Origin: Synechococcus sp. CS-1329
GTDB lineage: Bacteria > Cyanobacteriota > Cyanobacteriia > PCC-6307 > Cyanobiaceae
Assembly: GCF_025128055.1 (NCBI RefSeq)
Contig: NZ_JAHLYS010000037.1
Span: forward strand, 1-64,000
Length of the DNA: 64,000 nucleotides
Direction of reading: 5' to 3'
Shown: positions 35,031-44,943 of the stretch, piece after piece
Layout: each line of letters begins with the position of its first letter
Position numbering within the stretch: position 1 is the first letter of the stretch
Made by a program: the position numbers and the translations under genes
The notes under the pieces: model-generated
What the model saw: only the letters and a program-made list of their open reading frames with translations
Database searches by the model: none
Told to the model about the DNA's origin: nothing

Positions 35031-35774
35031 GTGAGCCCCAGCCCGCTCAGGCCCTGGAGCCCGATCCCGATCCAGGACACGGCCGAAGGGCTGATCCCCC
35101 TGCCGAGCCAGTTGTTGCGGCTTGAGCCCCACCCCTATGCGGCGCTGGGGGCGCCCTACGGCGACGGCTGCAGCCCCTTCCAGCTGCGCAGTGGCGTGGT
35201 GGAGCGGCTGCTGCGGGCCCAGGGGGAGCTGCAGCGCCACCACAGCGACTGGTGCCTGGCGATCTTCGACGGCTGGCGGCCCGTGCGGGTGCAGCAATTC
35301 ATGGTGGAGCACACGATCGAGAGCGAATGCCATCGGCTGGGGCTGGACCCTCGCCAGAGCGGCCCCGAGTTGGAGGCCGTGATCGCCGACGTGGGCCGCT
35401 TCTGGGCACCCCCCAGCCCCGATCCGGCCACACCGCCGCCCCACAGCACCGGCGGGGCCGTGGATCTGACCCTGGCCAGCGCCGCTGGCCTGCCGCTGGA
35501 TCTGGGCGGAGAGATCGATGCGATCGGAGCGGTCTCAGAGCCTGATCACTACCACCCGTCCAGACGCAGCGAACGCCTGGACGCCACCCTCGAGCCCCGG
35601 CTGGCGCAGGAATGGCACCGGCGCCGCAGCCTGTTGCGCCAGGTGATGGCCACAGCCGGCTTTGTGCAGCATCCCCATGAGTGGTGGCACTTCAGCCACG
35701 GCGATCAGCTCTGGGCCTGGCGGCAGGGGGAAGCGAGTGCGATCTACGGCGGCTGGGATCCGGGCAGGGGCTGA
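35031..35774 (+). CDS. VanX/DdpX-type D-Ala-D-Ala dipeptidase
   Basis: The 247-residue M15D-family zinc peptidase has the motif SxHxxGxAxD as HSTGGAVDLTL, the catalytic glutamate and zinc histidine in HEWWHFS, and the substrate-positioning FDGWRPVRVQQF. It would hydrolyse free D-Ala-D-Ala. No signal peptide is seen, so it is probably cytoplasmic. No vanA/vanH/vanS/vanR genes lie nearby, so cell-wall turnover is more likely than vancomycin resistance. The start is GTG 35031. Confidence 0.87.
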   Translation: MSPSPLRPWSPIPIQDTAEGLIPLPSQLLRLEPHPYAALGAPYGDGCSPFQLRSGVVERLLRAQGELQRHHSDWCLAIFDGWRPVRVQQFMVEHTIESECHRLGLDPRQSGPELEAVIADVGRFWAPPSPDPATPPPHSTGGAVDLTLASAAGLPLDLGGEIDAIGAVSEPDHYHPSRRSERLDATLEPRLAQEWHRRRSLLRQVMATAGFVQHPHEWWHFSHGDQLWAWRQGEASAIYGGWDPGRG

Positions 35775-36121
35775 CGCTGCAGCTCACGCCAGATCCGGTC
35801 GGCTTCCTCGCGGCTGATCCGGTTCTCGTTGGCGCAGCGCTTCAAGCTGGCCTCCCCCAGCTCCAGCTGGATCTGGCGCAGCCGTTGCAGCACCTGCGGG
35901 GGTTGATCCGCGAACTGCAGCAGCTGGTTCTGATAGGCCTTGAGCATGTGATCGGCCTGGCAGGTGTCGCCATCGGGCTGATAGATCCTGACCGGGGTTT
36001 TCGGCGGTGGTGCCATGGTCCGGGCCTCCAGCGGAGGACTCCAGGGGCTGATCGTCACCAGGACCAGGCTGGCGCTGCCCAGCAGCAGCGACCCAACACA
36101 GGGGCGCAAGGACGACGCCAT
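35744..36121 (-). CDS. Small secreted protein, unknown
   Basis: The 125-residue product has a signal-peptide-like N-terminus (SLLLGSASLVLVTISPW). A mature part with two cysteines (GDTCQADHMLKAYQ and LKRCANENRISREEADRIW) and mostly helical sequence follows. Its ATG overlaps the sir stop, so it may be co-translated. It overlaps the VanX-type gene convergently by 31 bases. No family assigned. Confidence 0.6.
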   Translation of the reverse strand: MASSLRPCVGSLLLGSASLVLVTISPWSPPLEARTMAPPPKTPVRIYQPDGDTCQADHMLKAYQNQLLQFADQPPQVLQRLRQIQLELGEASLKRCANENRISREEADRIWRELQRQPLPGSQPP

Positions 36122-37962
36122 CAGCTCTCGGCGGGGAGCAGCGCCTGGATCCGCTCGGCCCCGAGGCCGGAGACGAACTGGCCGAAGCTCTGGCGGCCGC
36201 CGTCGTTCTTCCAGAGCAGCAGCAGCGGCTCGAGGGTGGCCTCCAGATCCGCCAGGGGCATGCGCTCCAGGTAGGGAACCGCCAGCTGGGTGAGGTTGGG
36301 GGTGCCGCCCAGCCAGAGCTGGTACTGCTCCACGCCACTGCCCACCAGCCCCACCTCGGCCATGTAAGGCCTGGCGCAGCCATTGGGGCAACCGGTCATG
36401 CGCAGCAGCAACGGCCGCTCGATGCCGAGCCGCTGCAGCTGGGTCTCGAGGCGCTCGAGCACCGCCGGCAGGATGCGCTCCGACTCGGTGATCGCCAGGC
36501 CGCAGGTGGGCAGCGCCGGACAGGCGATGGCATGGCGCGACAGCAACGACGGCGCTTCCGGCGAATCGAAACCGAGGGCGGCGAGGGCCTCCTTGACACT
36601 GCTGCGCTGGGAGGTGCCGATCGAGCAGAGCAGCAGATCCTGGTTGGGGGTGAGCCTCGCCTCCAGCTGATACGTCTCGACCAGGCGGCGCAGGCCGCGC
36701 TTGCGCTCTCCCTCCAGCCGGCCACAGAGCAGAGGCAGACCCACGAACCAGAGCCCACGGTTCTGGCGGTGCCAACCGAGGTAGTCGTCGAGGCGGGGTT
36801 TGGGTTCGGCCCGCAGGGGCTTGATCGGCGCCTCGAGGTAACGGCCGAGCTCCTGGCGGAACCACTCGACCCCACGGTCGTGGATCAGATACTTCATGCG
36901 GGCATGGCGCCGCTGCTCCCGGTCGCCGTGATCGCGCTGGAGGGCCACGATGGCCTGCACCAGATCGAGCACATGCTCCGCCGCCACGTAGCCGAGGGGA
37001 TCGGCGGTGCGGGCGAAGGTCTCGTCCTTGTTGTGGGTGCGGCCCATGCCACCGCCCACGTACACATTGCAGCCACGCAGGCGGCCAGAGGGGTCGGTGA
37101 AGGCCACCAGACCGATGTCCTGGGTGAGGAGATCCACCGAGTTGTCACCGGGAACGGTGACCGCCACCTTGAACTTGCGGGGGAGATAGGTCCCCCCATA
37201 GAGCGGTTCGTTGGAATCACCGCTGAATCCAGGTCCCTGCGCTTGGCGCTGACGGGCGCGCTTGACGGCGGCGGCGGGCTTGAAGCGGTAGCTGTGGTCG
37301 CCATCCACCCAGAGATCCAGGTACGACCCCTCTGCCGCCAGCGGAGCGATCAGGTCGGCGATCTCATCGGCCAGACGCCGGGCGGCGGGATATCCGCCCT
37401 TCTCGAAGGGTGCGGCCGGCGCCATCACGTTGCGGTTGATGTCACCACAGGCGGCGAGGGTCGAGCCCATCGAGCGCACGATCGTGCCGATCACCTCGCG
37501 GATGTCGGCCTTGGCGATGCCATGCATCTGAAAGGCCTGGCGGGTGGTGAGCCGCAGGGTGCCGTTGCCGAGGCGGTCGGCGAGTTCATCCATCGCCAGG
37601 TACAGGGGCACCGGAATGCGACCAGCCGGACTGCGCAGACGCAGCATCATCTGCCAGTCCTTCTCCTGCCCCTTCTGGCGGTTGTCGCGGTTGTCCTGCT
37701 GATAACTGCCGTGGAACTTGAGGATCTGAACGGCCCCATCGGTGAAGAAGGGTTTGTCGTTCTCCAGCTCGGTGGCCAGGGGCTCCTTGAGGTAGTCGCT
37801 GGAGGCCTTCAGCCGCTCGAACTTGCTGGGGGGTTTGATCGCGGCGGCAGCGTGGCCGTTGCCGGTCGAAGACGATGGGGAGGCTGCACCCACAGGCTCG
37901 GATTCCACCTTGCTGCGGCCGGGACCCGACGACTTGCGATGACGTTCGGGGGTGAGGGTCAC
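36121..37962 (-). CDS. sir: Ferredoxin-sulfite reductase
   Basis: This enzyme reduces sulfite to sulfide with six electrons from ferredoxin, using siroheme and a 4Fe-4S cluster. The cluster cysteines are in CPALPTCGLAITESER and TGCPNGCARPYMAEVGLVG. Siroheme-contacting arginines lie in LRLTTRQAFQMHG and in GDINRNVM. The start is uncertain: the frame is open to 38058, but that would overlap glyS. GTG 37962 leaves room for both promoters; GTG 38031 is an alternative. The N-terminal 60 residues are Ser/Ala-rich and not conserved in type. Confidence 0.93.
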   Translation of the reverse strand: MTLTPERHRKSSGPGRSKVESEPVGAASPSSSTGNGHAAAAIKPPSKFERLKASSDYLKEPLATELENDKPFFTDGAVQILKFHGSYQQDNRDNRQKGQEKDWQMMLRLRSPAGRIPVPLYLAMDELADRLGNGTLRLTTRQAFQMHGIAKADIREVIGTIVRSMGSTLAACGDINRNVMAPAAPFEKGGYPAARRLADEIADLIAPLAAEGSYLDLWVDGDHSYRFKPAAAVKRARQRQAQGPGFSGDSNEPLYGGTYLPRKFKVAVTVPGDNSVDLLTQDIGLVAFTDPSGRLRGCNVYVGGGMGRTHNKDETFARTADPLGYVAAEHVLDLVQAIVALQRDHGDREQRRHARMKYLIHDRGVEWFRQELGRYLEAPIKPLRAEPKPRLDDYLGWHRQNRGLWFVGLPLLCGRLEGERKRGLRRLVETYQLEARLTPNQDLLLCSIGTSQRSSVKEALAALGFDSPEAPSLLSRHAIACPALPTCGLAITESERILPAVLERLETQLQRLGIERPLLLRMTGCPNGCARPYMAEVGLVGSGVEQYQLWLGGTPNLTQLAVPYLERMPLADLEATLEPLLLLWKNDGGRQSFGQFVSGLGAERIQALLPAES

Positions 37963-38022
37963 GACAAAGGCACCAGCGTCACTTGAAGGTAGCGAAGCAG
38001 GGTGAGGCTGACGGGCTTTCAA

Positions 38023-38028
38023 TACAGT
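38023..38028 (+). promoter_or_regulatory. Candidate -10 box for glyS
   Basis: TACAGT lies only 16-22 bases before the two possible GTG starts of glyS, implying a very short leader. No -35 element is apparent. Confidence 0.35.
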
Positions 38029-38044
38029 CACAGGCTGCTGAGCT

Positions 38045-40219
38045 GTGCAAGTGGCCACCTTCCTGCTGGAAATCGGAACCGAAGAACTGCCGGCCGATTT
38101 CGCGCGCCTGGCCCTGCCTCAACTGGAGCAGCAGGTGCGCCACGACCTGGCCGCCCAACGCCTGCCCCACGGCCTGGTGGAGGCCACCAGCACGCCGCGG
38201 CGCCTGGTGCTGCGCGTGGCGGATCTGCCCCTGCGCCAGGACGACCTGGCCGAGGAGCGCAAGGGCCCCCCAGGCGCTCAGGCCTTTGTGGATGGGCAAC
38301 CGGGCCCGGCCGCCATCGGTTTCGCCAGCCGCTGTGGCGTCGATCCAGCCAGCCTCGAACTGCGGGAGACCCCCAAGGGCCCGTTCGTCTTCGCCCGCCT
38401 TCTGCAGCCGGGGCGAGCCAGCGACGAGGTGCTGGCGGAGCGCATCCCGGCCTGGATCGCCGCGCTGCAGGGACGGCGTTTCATGCGCTGGGGCGAGGGG
38501 GAACTGCGCTTCAGCCGTCCGGTGCGCTGGCTGGTGGCCCTGCTCGATCAGCAGGTGATTCCCCTGGTGCTGGAGGGCAGTGATCCCCTGATCAGCAGCG
38601 GCCGGATCAGCCGTGGCCATCGCCTGTCGAAGCAGACGCTCACCGTTGCCGACGCCGCTCTGCACAGCGAACTGCTGGCCAAGGCCGGCGTGCTGGTGGA
38701 CCGGCAGCAGCGGGCCGACTGGATTCGCCAGCAGGTGCTCGCGGCCGCCAGCGCCGCCCAGGCCCGGCCCGATCTCCCCGAGGAGCTGTTCGAGGAACTG
38801 GTGGACCTGGTGGAGAGCCCCAGCCTGATCGAGGGATCGGTGGAGCCCCGTTTCCTCGACCTGCCGCCAGAGGTGTTGAGCACGGTGATGCGCAGCCACC
38901 AGCGCTATGTGCCCCTGCGCCGCCTGGACGCGGCGGAGGATCCCCTCGCCCTGACGGCCCAGGCCAGCCTGCTGCCCCGCTTCCTCTGCATCGGCAACGG
39001 CCTGCCCCAGGCGGCCGCCACGGTGCGGCGGGGGAATGAACGGGTGCTCAAGGCCCGCCTGGCCGATGCCGAGTTCTTCCTTCAGGCCGACCGTGCCGTC
39101 AGCTGCGAGCAGCGACGGGCTCGCCTCGCCAGCGTCACCTTTGCCGAAGGGCTCGGCAGCCTGCTGGATCGCAGTGATCGCCTGCACTGGCTGAGCGACC
39201 TGTTGCTGCAGCACCTCTCGCTGGCAGCGGAGCAGCGGGAGGCGGCCCTGCGGGCTGCCCACCTGTGCAAGCACGATCTGGTCTCTCAGATGGTGGGGGA
39301 ATTCCCCGAACTGCAGGGGGTGATGGGGGCCAAGTACGCGCTGGCGGAGGGGGAATCCAGGGCCGTGGCCCTGGCGGTGCTGGAGCACTACCTGCCCCGG
39401 GGAGCCGGCGATCAGCCCCCCAGTTCCGATGCCGGCGCCGTGGTGGCCCTGGCCGAGCGACTGGAGCTGCTGCTCAGCATCTATGCCAAGGGTGAGCGGC
39501 CCAGCGGCTCCTCCGATCCCTATGCCCTGCGCCGGGCGGGCAACGGCGTGTTGCAGATCCTCTGGGAGCGGGGCTGGAGGCTGGATCTGGTCCGTGTGCT
39601 CTCACAGGCCAGTGTCCACTGGGCCCAGCTGCTGGCTGAGCTGAAGCTCGAGGCCCCCACCCTGGCCGCTGAGCTGATGGAGACCCTGCGTCAGCGCATG
39701 GTCTCCCTGCTGGATGACGAGGGCTTCGAGAACGACCTGGTCCAGGCCGTGGCCGGCGATGGAGTGGCCGCCGGGCGGCTGCTGGGCGATCCGATCGACG
39801 CTCGCCAGCGTCTTGCCCTGCTCGTCCAGCTGCGCAGCGATGGCCAGCTGGCACCACTGCAGGCCGTGGTGCAGCGGGCGGCACGGCTGGCCATCAAAGG
39901 AGATCTGGCGGCGGATGTGCTCAGCCCAGCAGGGGTGGTGGATCCGGCCCTATTCAGCTCCCCCAGCGAAGGGGGCATGCTGCAGGTGCTGCAGGAGTTG
40001 GAGCCGATCCTGTCGCTGCCCGATCCTGAGAGCCGCTACCGCCAGTTGGCGCACAAGCTGGCGGAGGGAGCCGAGGCCCTCTCCGCCTTCTTCGATGGCG
40101 CCAGCAGTGTGATGGTGATGTGCGACGACCTTTTAGTGCGCCGCAATCGCCTCAACCTGCTGGGGGTGTTGCGCAATCAGGCCGGTGTCCTGGCCGACTT
40201 CAGCAAGCTCAGCAGCTGA
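38045..40219 (+). CDS. glyS: Glycyl-tRNA synthetase beta subunit
   Basis: The 724-residue beta chain of the heterotetrameric glycyl-tRNA synthetase starts FLLEIGTEELPADFARLALPQLEQQ, the class signature. It also has PVRWLVALLD, ISRGHRL, EFFLQADRAV, LCKHDLVSQMVGEFPELQGVMG and the C-terminal anticodon-binding domain (FFDGASSVMVMCDD). GTG 38045 and GTG 38051 are both possible starts. The alpha subunit gene glyQ must lie elsewhere. Confidence 0.96.
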   Translation: MQVATFLLEIGTEELPADFARLALPQLEQQVRHDLAAQRLPHGLVEATSTPRRLVLRVADLPLRQDDLAEERKGPPGAQAFVDGQPGPAAIGFASRCGVDPASLELRETPKGPFVFARLLQPGRASDEVLAERIPAWIAALQGRRFMRWGEGELRFSRPVRWLVALLDQQVIPLVLEGSDPLISSGRISRGHRLSKQTLTVADAALHSELLAKAGVLVDRQQRADWIRQQVLAAASAAQARPDLPEELFEELVDLVESPSLIEGSVEPRFLDLPPEVLSTVMRSHQRYVPLRRLDAAEDPLALTAQASLLPRFLCIGNGLPQAAATVRRGNERVLKARLADAEFFLQADRAVSCEQRRARLASVTFAEGLGSLLDRSDRLHWLSDLLLQHLSLAAEQREAALRAAHLCKHDLVSQMVGEFPELQGVMGAKYALAEGESRAVALAVLEHYLPRGAGDQPPSSDAGAVVALAERLELLLSIYAKGERPSGSSDPYALRRAGNGVLQILWERGWRLDLVRVLSQASVHWAQLLAELKLEAPTLAAELMETLRQRMVSLLDDEGFENDLVQAVAGDGVAAGRLLGDPIDARQRLALLVQLRSDGQLAPLQAVVQRAARLAIKGDLAADVLSPAGVVDPALFSSPSEGGMLQVLQELEPILSLPDPESRYRQLAHKLAEGAEALSAFFDGASSVMVMCDDLLVRRNRLNLLGVLRNQAGVLADFSKLSS

Positions 40220-40243
40220 GGAAGGACTTTCAGCCTCAGTGGC

Positions 40244-41650
40244 TCAACCCTTGGCAGCCAGAGCGGGTTCCCGCTCCTCGCTCGCCTGGGGATCAGCGAC
40301 CACGGGCTGGGCCACAGGCTCTGGCCTGGCCTTGCCCACGCCCTGCTGCTGCTCCGATTCCTGGGCCAGGGCAGCCAGCCAGGCTTCCATCTCCTCGGGA
40401 CTGCGCACCATGCTGGGCACAGGCTTGTACGACTGGGGAGCGAGGGCATTGCCGCGCAGCACCGCACCAAGGGTCAGCAGGGTGAGCTTGATCTGCTGCC
40501 AGGGATTCATCATCACCACCCGCTTGTAGAGGTAGCTGTCGAAGGTGAGGCGTTGCACGTCCTTGTCGTCGCACATCTCGACGAAGGCTTCGCGGGCCGG
40601 ATCGTTGCGATAGAAGATGTTCTGGAGGATTTCCAGCACCTTGTAGGTGGCGCCGTACTGCTTGTCCCACTGGCGGATGTAGACCTTGAGGTCGGCTTCC
40701 GTGGGGATCTTGGCTCCAGAGGCGCTGGCGGCAACGATCTGCTCAGCACACATGCGGCCACTCTTGGCGGCGAAGTAGATCCCTTCCCCTGAACTCTTGG
40801 TGACGTAGCCGGCGGCATCACCCACGAGCGCCATCTGACCGACGACGCGACGGGGCCTGGGATGCTCGGGAATCGGGTGAGCTTCCACCTTGATCACCTC
40901 ACCGCGCAGCAGACGGGCACTGGCGCGCTTGCGAATGCCCTTCTGCAGGCTCTTGATCAGCGCCTGGTTCTTCTGCATGGTGCCGGTGCCCACGGCCACG
41001 TGGTCGTACTTGGGGAACACCCAGGCATAGAAATCGGGGGAGACGTCGGTGCCGACATACATCTCGGCCAGATCCTCGTAGTAGCTCATCTCCTCCTTGG
41101 GCAGGCGGATGCGCTCCTGGAAGGCGATGGCCACGTTGTAGTCGCCGGCGTCCATGGCCTTGGCCACGCGACTGTTGGCGCCGTCGGCACCCACGATCAG
41201 ATCCACCTCAAGGCTCTTGATTTCGCCGGTGGGACCACCACCGGAGTAATCGGCGTAGTGGAGCGTGTAGGGACCCTGGCGGGCCTTGCCGGTGTCGATC
41301 GACTGAACCAGACCATTGATCAGGTGTGCTCCGAGCTCGGCGGCTCGGTTGCGCAGGAATCCATCCAGGATCTCCCGACGGCACATGCCGATGTATTCGT
41401 TCTCGTTTTCGAGATGAATATCCACCTCTCGGTTGGAGGGGGAGATCATGCGCATGTTGCGCACCTTGCGATCAATGATCGACTCGGGAAGATCGAATTC
41501 TTCGACCATGCAGAGTGGAATGGCTCCACCACATGGCTTGGCGTTGTCAAGCTTGCGCTCGAAGAGCCAGGTTTCGATTCCTGCCTTCGCTAGCACTTCG
41601 GCTGCGCAGGAACCGCTCGGGCCGCCACCCACCACTGCGACTCGCAACAT
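40244..41650 (-). CDS. chlP: Geranylgeranyl reductase
   Basis: ChlP reduces the geranylgeranyl side chain to phytyl for chlorophyll and tocopherol synthesis. From ATG 41650 it has 468 residues: FAD-binding VAVVGGGPSGSCAAEVLAKAGIETWLFER, then CGGAIPLCMVEEF, the second FAD contact VGADGANSRVAKAMDAG, and QMALVGDAAGYVTKSSGEGIYFA. The last 50 residues are a Gln/Ala/Glu-rich tail of no known role. It is convergent with glyS and divergent from the VanY-type gene. Confidence 0.95.
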   Translation of the reverse strand: MLRVAVVGGGPSGSCAAEVLAKAGIETWLFERKLDNAKPCGGAIPLCMVEEFDLPESIIDRKVRNMRMISPSNREVDIHLENENEYIGMCRREILDGFLRNRAAELGAHLINGLVQSIDTGKARQGPYTLHYADYSGGGPTGEIKSLEVDLIVGADGANSRVAKAMDAGDYNVAIAFQERIRLPKEEMSYYEDLAEMYVGTDVSPDFYAWVFPKYDHVAVGTGTMQKNQALIKSLQKGIRKRASARLLRGEVIKVEAHPIPEHPRPRRVVGQMALVGDAAGYVTKSSGEGIYFAAKSGRMCAEQIVAASASGAKIPTEADLKVYIRQWDKQYGATYKVLEILQNIFYRNDPAREAFVEMCDDKDVQRLTFDSYLYKRVVMMNPWQQIKLTLLTLGAVLRGNALAPQSYKPVPSMVRSPEEMEAWLAALAQESEQQQGVGKARPEPVAQPVVADPQASEEREPALAAKG

Positions 41651-41714
41651 CTTGAAACCTGCTCCGCGGGAATGATCCTTGGGCGCGAAGCTAACACCCA
41701 CGCCCATCTCGATG

Positions 41715-41743
41715 TTGATCAGGCCAGGGCTGACATCTACGAT
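41715..41743 (+). promoter_or_regulatory. Candidate promoter for the VanY-type gene
   Basis: TTGATC (41715-41720), a 17-base spacer and TACGAT (41738-41743) form the best sigma-70-like pair seen in this window. A start near 41750 would leave a leader of about 75 bases before GTG 41827. Confidence 0.45.
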
Positions 41744-41826
41744 TGTGACGAAGTTTGTTACGAGCTTGCGTGCCACCGCGAAGGCCGCTGCGCCAGAACC
41801 GCAGCGAACAGCGCGAGGATCTGCCG

Positions 41827-42516
41827 GTGGCGCGCCGCTCCCTGCCCGAGGGCGGTGCTCGAAGGAATCTGCTCAAGCCTGTGGCTGCCACCACCGCCGT
41901 GCTGGCGATGACGGCGGCAGCCGGGGTGCTGCTGTTCCTCGAACCGCTGCAGCGCTGGCTGGCCCCACCGCCGGTGCCAGGCCTGGAGGCGCGTCAGAGC
42001 CTCGACGGCCGCCTGCTCGGCCACTTCCCCTACCCGGAAACCACCGCCGCCAGCCTGGTGGCCGTGGCCCCTGGCCTGAAGTTGCGCTCGGAGGCCGCCG
42101 AAGCCCTGCTGGCCATGAAGCGCGCGGCCGGCGCCGACGGCGTGAATCTGCAACTGCTCAGCGGTTTCCGCTCGATTGAGCTGCAGAAGGACATTTTCTT
42201 TGATGTCAAGGCGGAGCGCAACCAGAGCGCCCAGGAGCGGGCCCAGGTGAGCGCACCACCGGGATTCTCCGAGCACAGCACCGGCTATGCCGTGGATCTC
42301 GGCGACGGCACCAGCCCCCAGAGCCACCTGAGTGAGAAGTTCGATCGCACCCCCGCCTTCCGCTGGCTGGAGGCCAATGCCAATCGCTTCCACTACCAGC
42401 TCTCCTTTCCCAGGGGCAACAGCCAGGGGGTGAGCTACGAGCCCTGGCACTGGCGTTACGAGGGATCCCTCGACGCCCTGCGCCTGTTCGAGCCGGCGCG
42501 GCAACTGGGCCGCTGA
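41827..42516 (+). CDS. VanY-type D-alanyl-D-alanine carboxypeptidase
   Basis: The 229-residue M15B-family zinc peptidase has an N-terminal membrane anchor (VAATTAVLAMTAAAGVLLFL). Its catalytic domain holds the motifs SEHSTGYAVDLGD (SxHxxGxAxD) and EPWHWRYEG (catalytic Glu, zinc His). It would trim peptidoglycan stem peptides outside the inner membrane. GTG 41827 is preferred because GAGG lies eight bases upstream (41815-41818); a longer frame from 41755 exists. Confidence 0.88.
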   Translation: MARRSLPEGGARRNLLKPVAATTAVLAMTAAAGVLLFLEPLQRWLAPPPVPGLEARQSLDGRLLGHFPYPETTAASLVAVAPGLKLRSEAAEALLAMKRAAGADGVNLQLLSGFRSIELQKDIFFDVKAERNQSAQERAQVSAPPGFSEHSTGYAVDLGDGTSPQSHLSEKFDRTPAFRWLEANANRFHYQLSFPRGNSQGVSYEPWHWRYEGSLDALRLFEPARQLGR

Positions 42517-42626
42517 TTCCTCAGCTCCAGGGCTGGAAAGTCTGACTATCCACACTCAGCTCGGGCAGCACTTGTGCTGGGCTTCCGATAACCGATCGGG
42601 CCCGAGGCTTCCAGGTGGTGCTGCGA

Positions 42627-42632
42627 TATAGT
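42627..42632 (+). promoter_or_regulatory. Candidate -10 box for typA
   Basis: TATAGT lies 58 bases before the typA ATG. The -35 region has no good match. Confidence 0.4.
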
Positions 42633-42690
42633 GATGGATTGTTGCAACCGGTCTCGGTTGCTGCCGACAAGATTAAGCGAGAAATCCCGT

Positions 42691-44496
42691 ATGAGCGCCA
42701 AGCAGAGCGCACCGATCCGCAACATCGCGATCATTGCCCACGTGGACCACGGCAAGACCACCCTGGTGGATGCCCTGCTTCAACAGTCCGGCATCTACCG
42801 CGAGGGCGAAGCCGTTCCCACCTGTGTCATGGACTCCAACGACCTGGAGCGTGAGCGCGGCATCACCATTCTCTCCAAGAACACGGCGGTCACCTACGCA
42901 GGCACCCGCATCAACATCGTTGACACCCCCGGCCACGCCGACTTCGGCGGTGAAGTGGAGCGGGTGCTGGGCATGGTGGACGGGGCGCTGCTGATCGTCG
43001 ACGCCAACGAGGGGCCGATGCCCCAGACCCGTTTCGTGCTCAAGAAGGCCCTGGAGCAGGGTCTGCGGCCGATCGTCTTCGTCAACAAGATCGACCGGGC
43101 CCGCGTCGACCCTGAGCAGGCCGTCGACAAAGTGCTGGATCTCTTCCTCGAGCTGGGCGCCGACGACGACCAGTGCGACTTCCCTTACCTCTTCGGCAGT
43201 GGCATGGGCGGCTACGCCAAGCCCGACATGGCCACCGAGAGCGAAAACATGAAGCCGCTCTTCGACGCCATCCTGCGCCACGTGCCGCCCCCGGTCGGCG
43301 ACCCCGAAAAGCCCCTGCAGATGCAGGTGACCACGCTTGATTACTCCGATTTCATCGGCCGGATCATGATCGGCCGGGTGCACAACGGCACGATCAGGGC
43401 CGGCCAGAGCGCAGCGCTGATCCGCGATGACGGCAGCATCAAGCGCGGCCGCATCAGCAAGCTGCTGGGCTTTGAAGGCCTGGCGCGGGTGGAGATCCCC
43501 GAGGCCCGCGCCGGTGACCTGGTGGCCGTGGCCGGCTTCGATGAAGTGAACATCGGCGAGACCATCGCCTGCCCTGATCACCCCGAAGCCCTGCCGCTGA
43601 TCCGGGTGGACGAACCCACCCTGCAGATGACCTTCGTGGTCAACGACTCCCCCTTCGCCGGCAAGGAGGGCAAGTTCGTCACCAGCCGCCAGCTGCGCGA
43701 TCGCCTCCAGAAGGAACTGCTCACCAACGTGGCCCTGCGCGTCGAAGACACCGACTCGCCGGACCGCTTTGCCGTCAGCGGCCGCGGTGAGCTGCACCTC
43801 GGCATCCTGATCGAGACCATGCGCCGGGAAGGCTTCGAATTCCAGGTGTCGCAACCCCAGGTGATCTTCCGCACCATCGATGGCACCCCGTGCGAGCCGG
43901 TGGAGACCCTGGTGATGGATGTCCCCGAGGATGCCGTCGGCAGCTGCATCGAGAAGCTGGGCATGCGCAAGGGCGAGATGCAGAACATGGAAACCGGCAG
44001 TGATGGCCGTACCCAGCTGGAGTTCGTGGTGCCGGCGCGGGGCCTGATCGGCTTCCGTGGCGAATTCGTGCGGGCCACCCGAGGCGAGGGCATCATGAGC
44101 CACTCCTTCTTCGAGTACCGCCCGATGCAGGGCGACTTCGACGCACGGCGCAACGGCGTGCTGATCGCCTACGAAGAGGGCACCGCCACCTTCTATGCCC
44201 TCAAGGGCGCCGAAGACCGCGGTCAGTTCTTCATCACCCCTGGCGCCAAGGTGTACAAGGGCATGATCGTCGGCGAGCACAACCGCCCGCCCGATCTCGA
44301 GCTCAATGTCTGCAAGGCCAAGCAGGTCACCAACATCCGCTCGGCCGGTGCTGAGGTGCTCGACACCCTGCAGTCGCCGATCCAGATGACGCTGGAGCGG
44401 GCCCTGGAGTACATCGGCCCCGACGAGATGCTGGAGGTGACGCCCGAATCGATCCGGCTGCGCAAGCTGCCGTCGAAGAAGCCCGCCAAGCGTTGA
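42691..44496 (+). CDS. typA: Ribosome-associated GTPase TypA/BipA
   Basis: TypA is an EF-G-like GTPase that binds the 70S ribosome and supports assembly and stress adaptation. The 601-residue protein has G1 [10 protein letters not shown]2 ERGITI, G3 [15 protein letters not shown] and G4 NKIDR. The beta-barrel and domain III/V segments follow ([21 protein letters not shown]), then the C-terminal domain unique to TypA ([33 protein letters not shown]). ATG 42691 gives the normal start. The stop overlaps the downstream DUF309 gene. Confidence 0.96.
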   Translation: MSAKQSAPIRNIAIIAHVDHGKTTLVDALLQQSGIYREGEAVPTCVMDSNDLERERGITILSKNTAVTYAGTRINIVDTPGHADFGGEVERVLGMVDGALLIVDANEGPMPQTRFVLKKALEQGLRPIVFVNKIDRARVDPEQAVDKVLDLFLELGADDDQCDFPYLFGSGMGGYAKPDMATESENMKPLFDAILRHVPPPVGDPEKPLQMQVTTLDYSDFIGRIMIGRVHNGTIRAGQSAALIRDDGSIKRGRISKLLGFEGLARVEIPEARAGDLVAVAGFDEVNIGETIACPDHPEALPLIRVDEPTLQMTFVVNDSPFAGKEGKFVTSRQLRDRLQKELLTNVALRVEDTDSPDRFAVSGRGELHLGILIETMRREGFEFQVSQPQVIFRTIDGTPCEPVETLVMDVPEDAVGSCIEKLGMRKGEMQNMETGSDGRTQLEFVVPARGLIGFRGEFVRATRGEGIMSHSFFEYRPMQGDFDARRNGVLIAYEEGTATFYALKGAEDRGQFFITPGAKVYKGMIVGEHNRPPDLELNVCKAKQVTNIRSAGAEVLDTLQSPIQMTLERALEYIGPDEMLEVTPESIRLRKLPSKKPAKR

Positions 44497-44858
44497 GCGA
44501 GGCCCTTGAGGACGACCTCCGCTTCCAGCAGGCGGTCGTCCTCTTCAATGCCGGCCAGTGGTACGCCTGCCACGACGGGCTTGAGGAGCTGTGGCATGAA
44601 ACCCTGGGCCCGGACCGTCCCGTGCTCCAGGGGATCCTTCAGATCGCCGTGGCCCACCTCCACCTGGAGCGCGGCAACCGCAACGGCGCCACGGTGTTGC
44701 TGGGTGAAGGGCTGGGCCGTCTGGCCCGCAGCGGTCCCGAGGCCCTCGGTCTCGACCTCGACCATCTGCGCCAGGCCAGTGCCGCCCGGCTGAGTGTTCT
44801 TCAAGCTGGCGACAACCCGTCAGCCCTGCCCCTGCCCAGCCTGCGGCCACAGACCTGA
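44493..44858 (+). CDS. DUF309 family protein
   Basis: The 121-residue all-helical protein has the DUF309 signature FNAGQWYACHDGLEELWHETLGPDRPVLQGILQIAVAHLHLERGN. The His and Glu residues could form a metal site. Function unknown. The start is TTG 44493, overlapping the typA stop (TTGA), so it is probably translated by coupling. Confidence 0.83.
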   Translation: MSEALEDDLRFQQAVVLFNAGQWYACHDGLEELWHETLGPDRPVLQGILQIAVAHLHLERGNRNGATVLLGEGLGRLARSGPEALGLDLDHLRQASAARLSVLQAGDNPSALPLPSLRPQT

Positions 44859-44895
44859 GCGTCCGCCCCGCCGCTGGGCTTCCGGCACAGGCCCG

Positions 44896-44901
44896 TAGAT
44901 T
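44896..44901 (+). promoter_or_regulatory. Candidate -10 box for the lpt genes
   Basis: TAGATT lies 42 bases before the GTG start of lptA, in the 85-base gap after the DUF309 gene. Confidence 0.3.
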
Positions 44902-44943
44902 GCCCCATCGGCCTGGCTTCAAACCCACCCTTGCCGCTGAGAT

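Noticed and set aside
35031-35774. Vancomycin resistance gene
   Set aside because: The VanX motif is present, but no vanH, vanA, vanS or vanR neighbours exist; housekeeping wall turnover is more likely.
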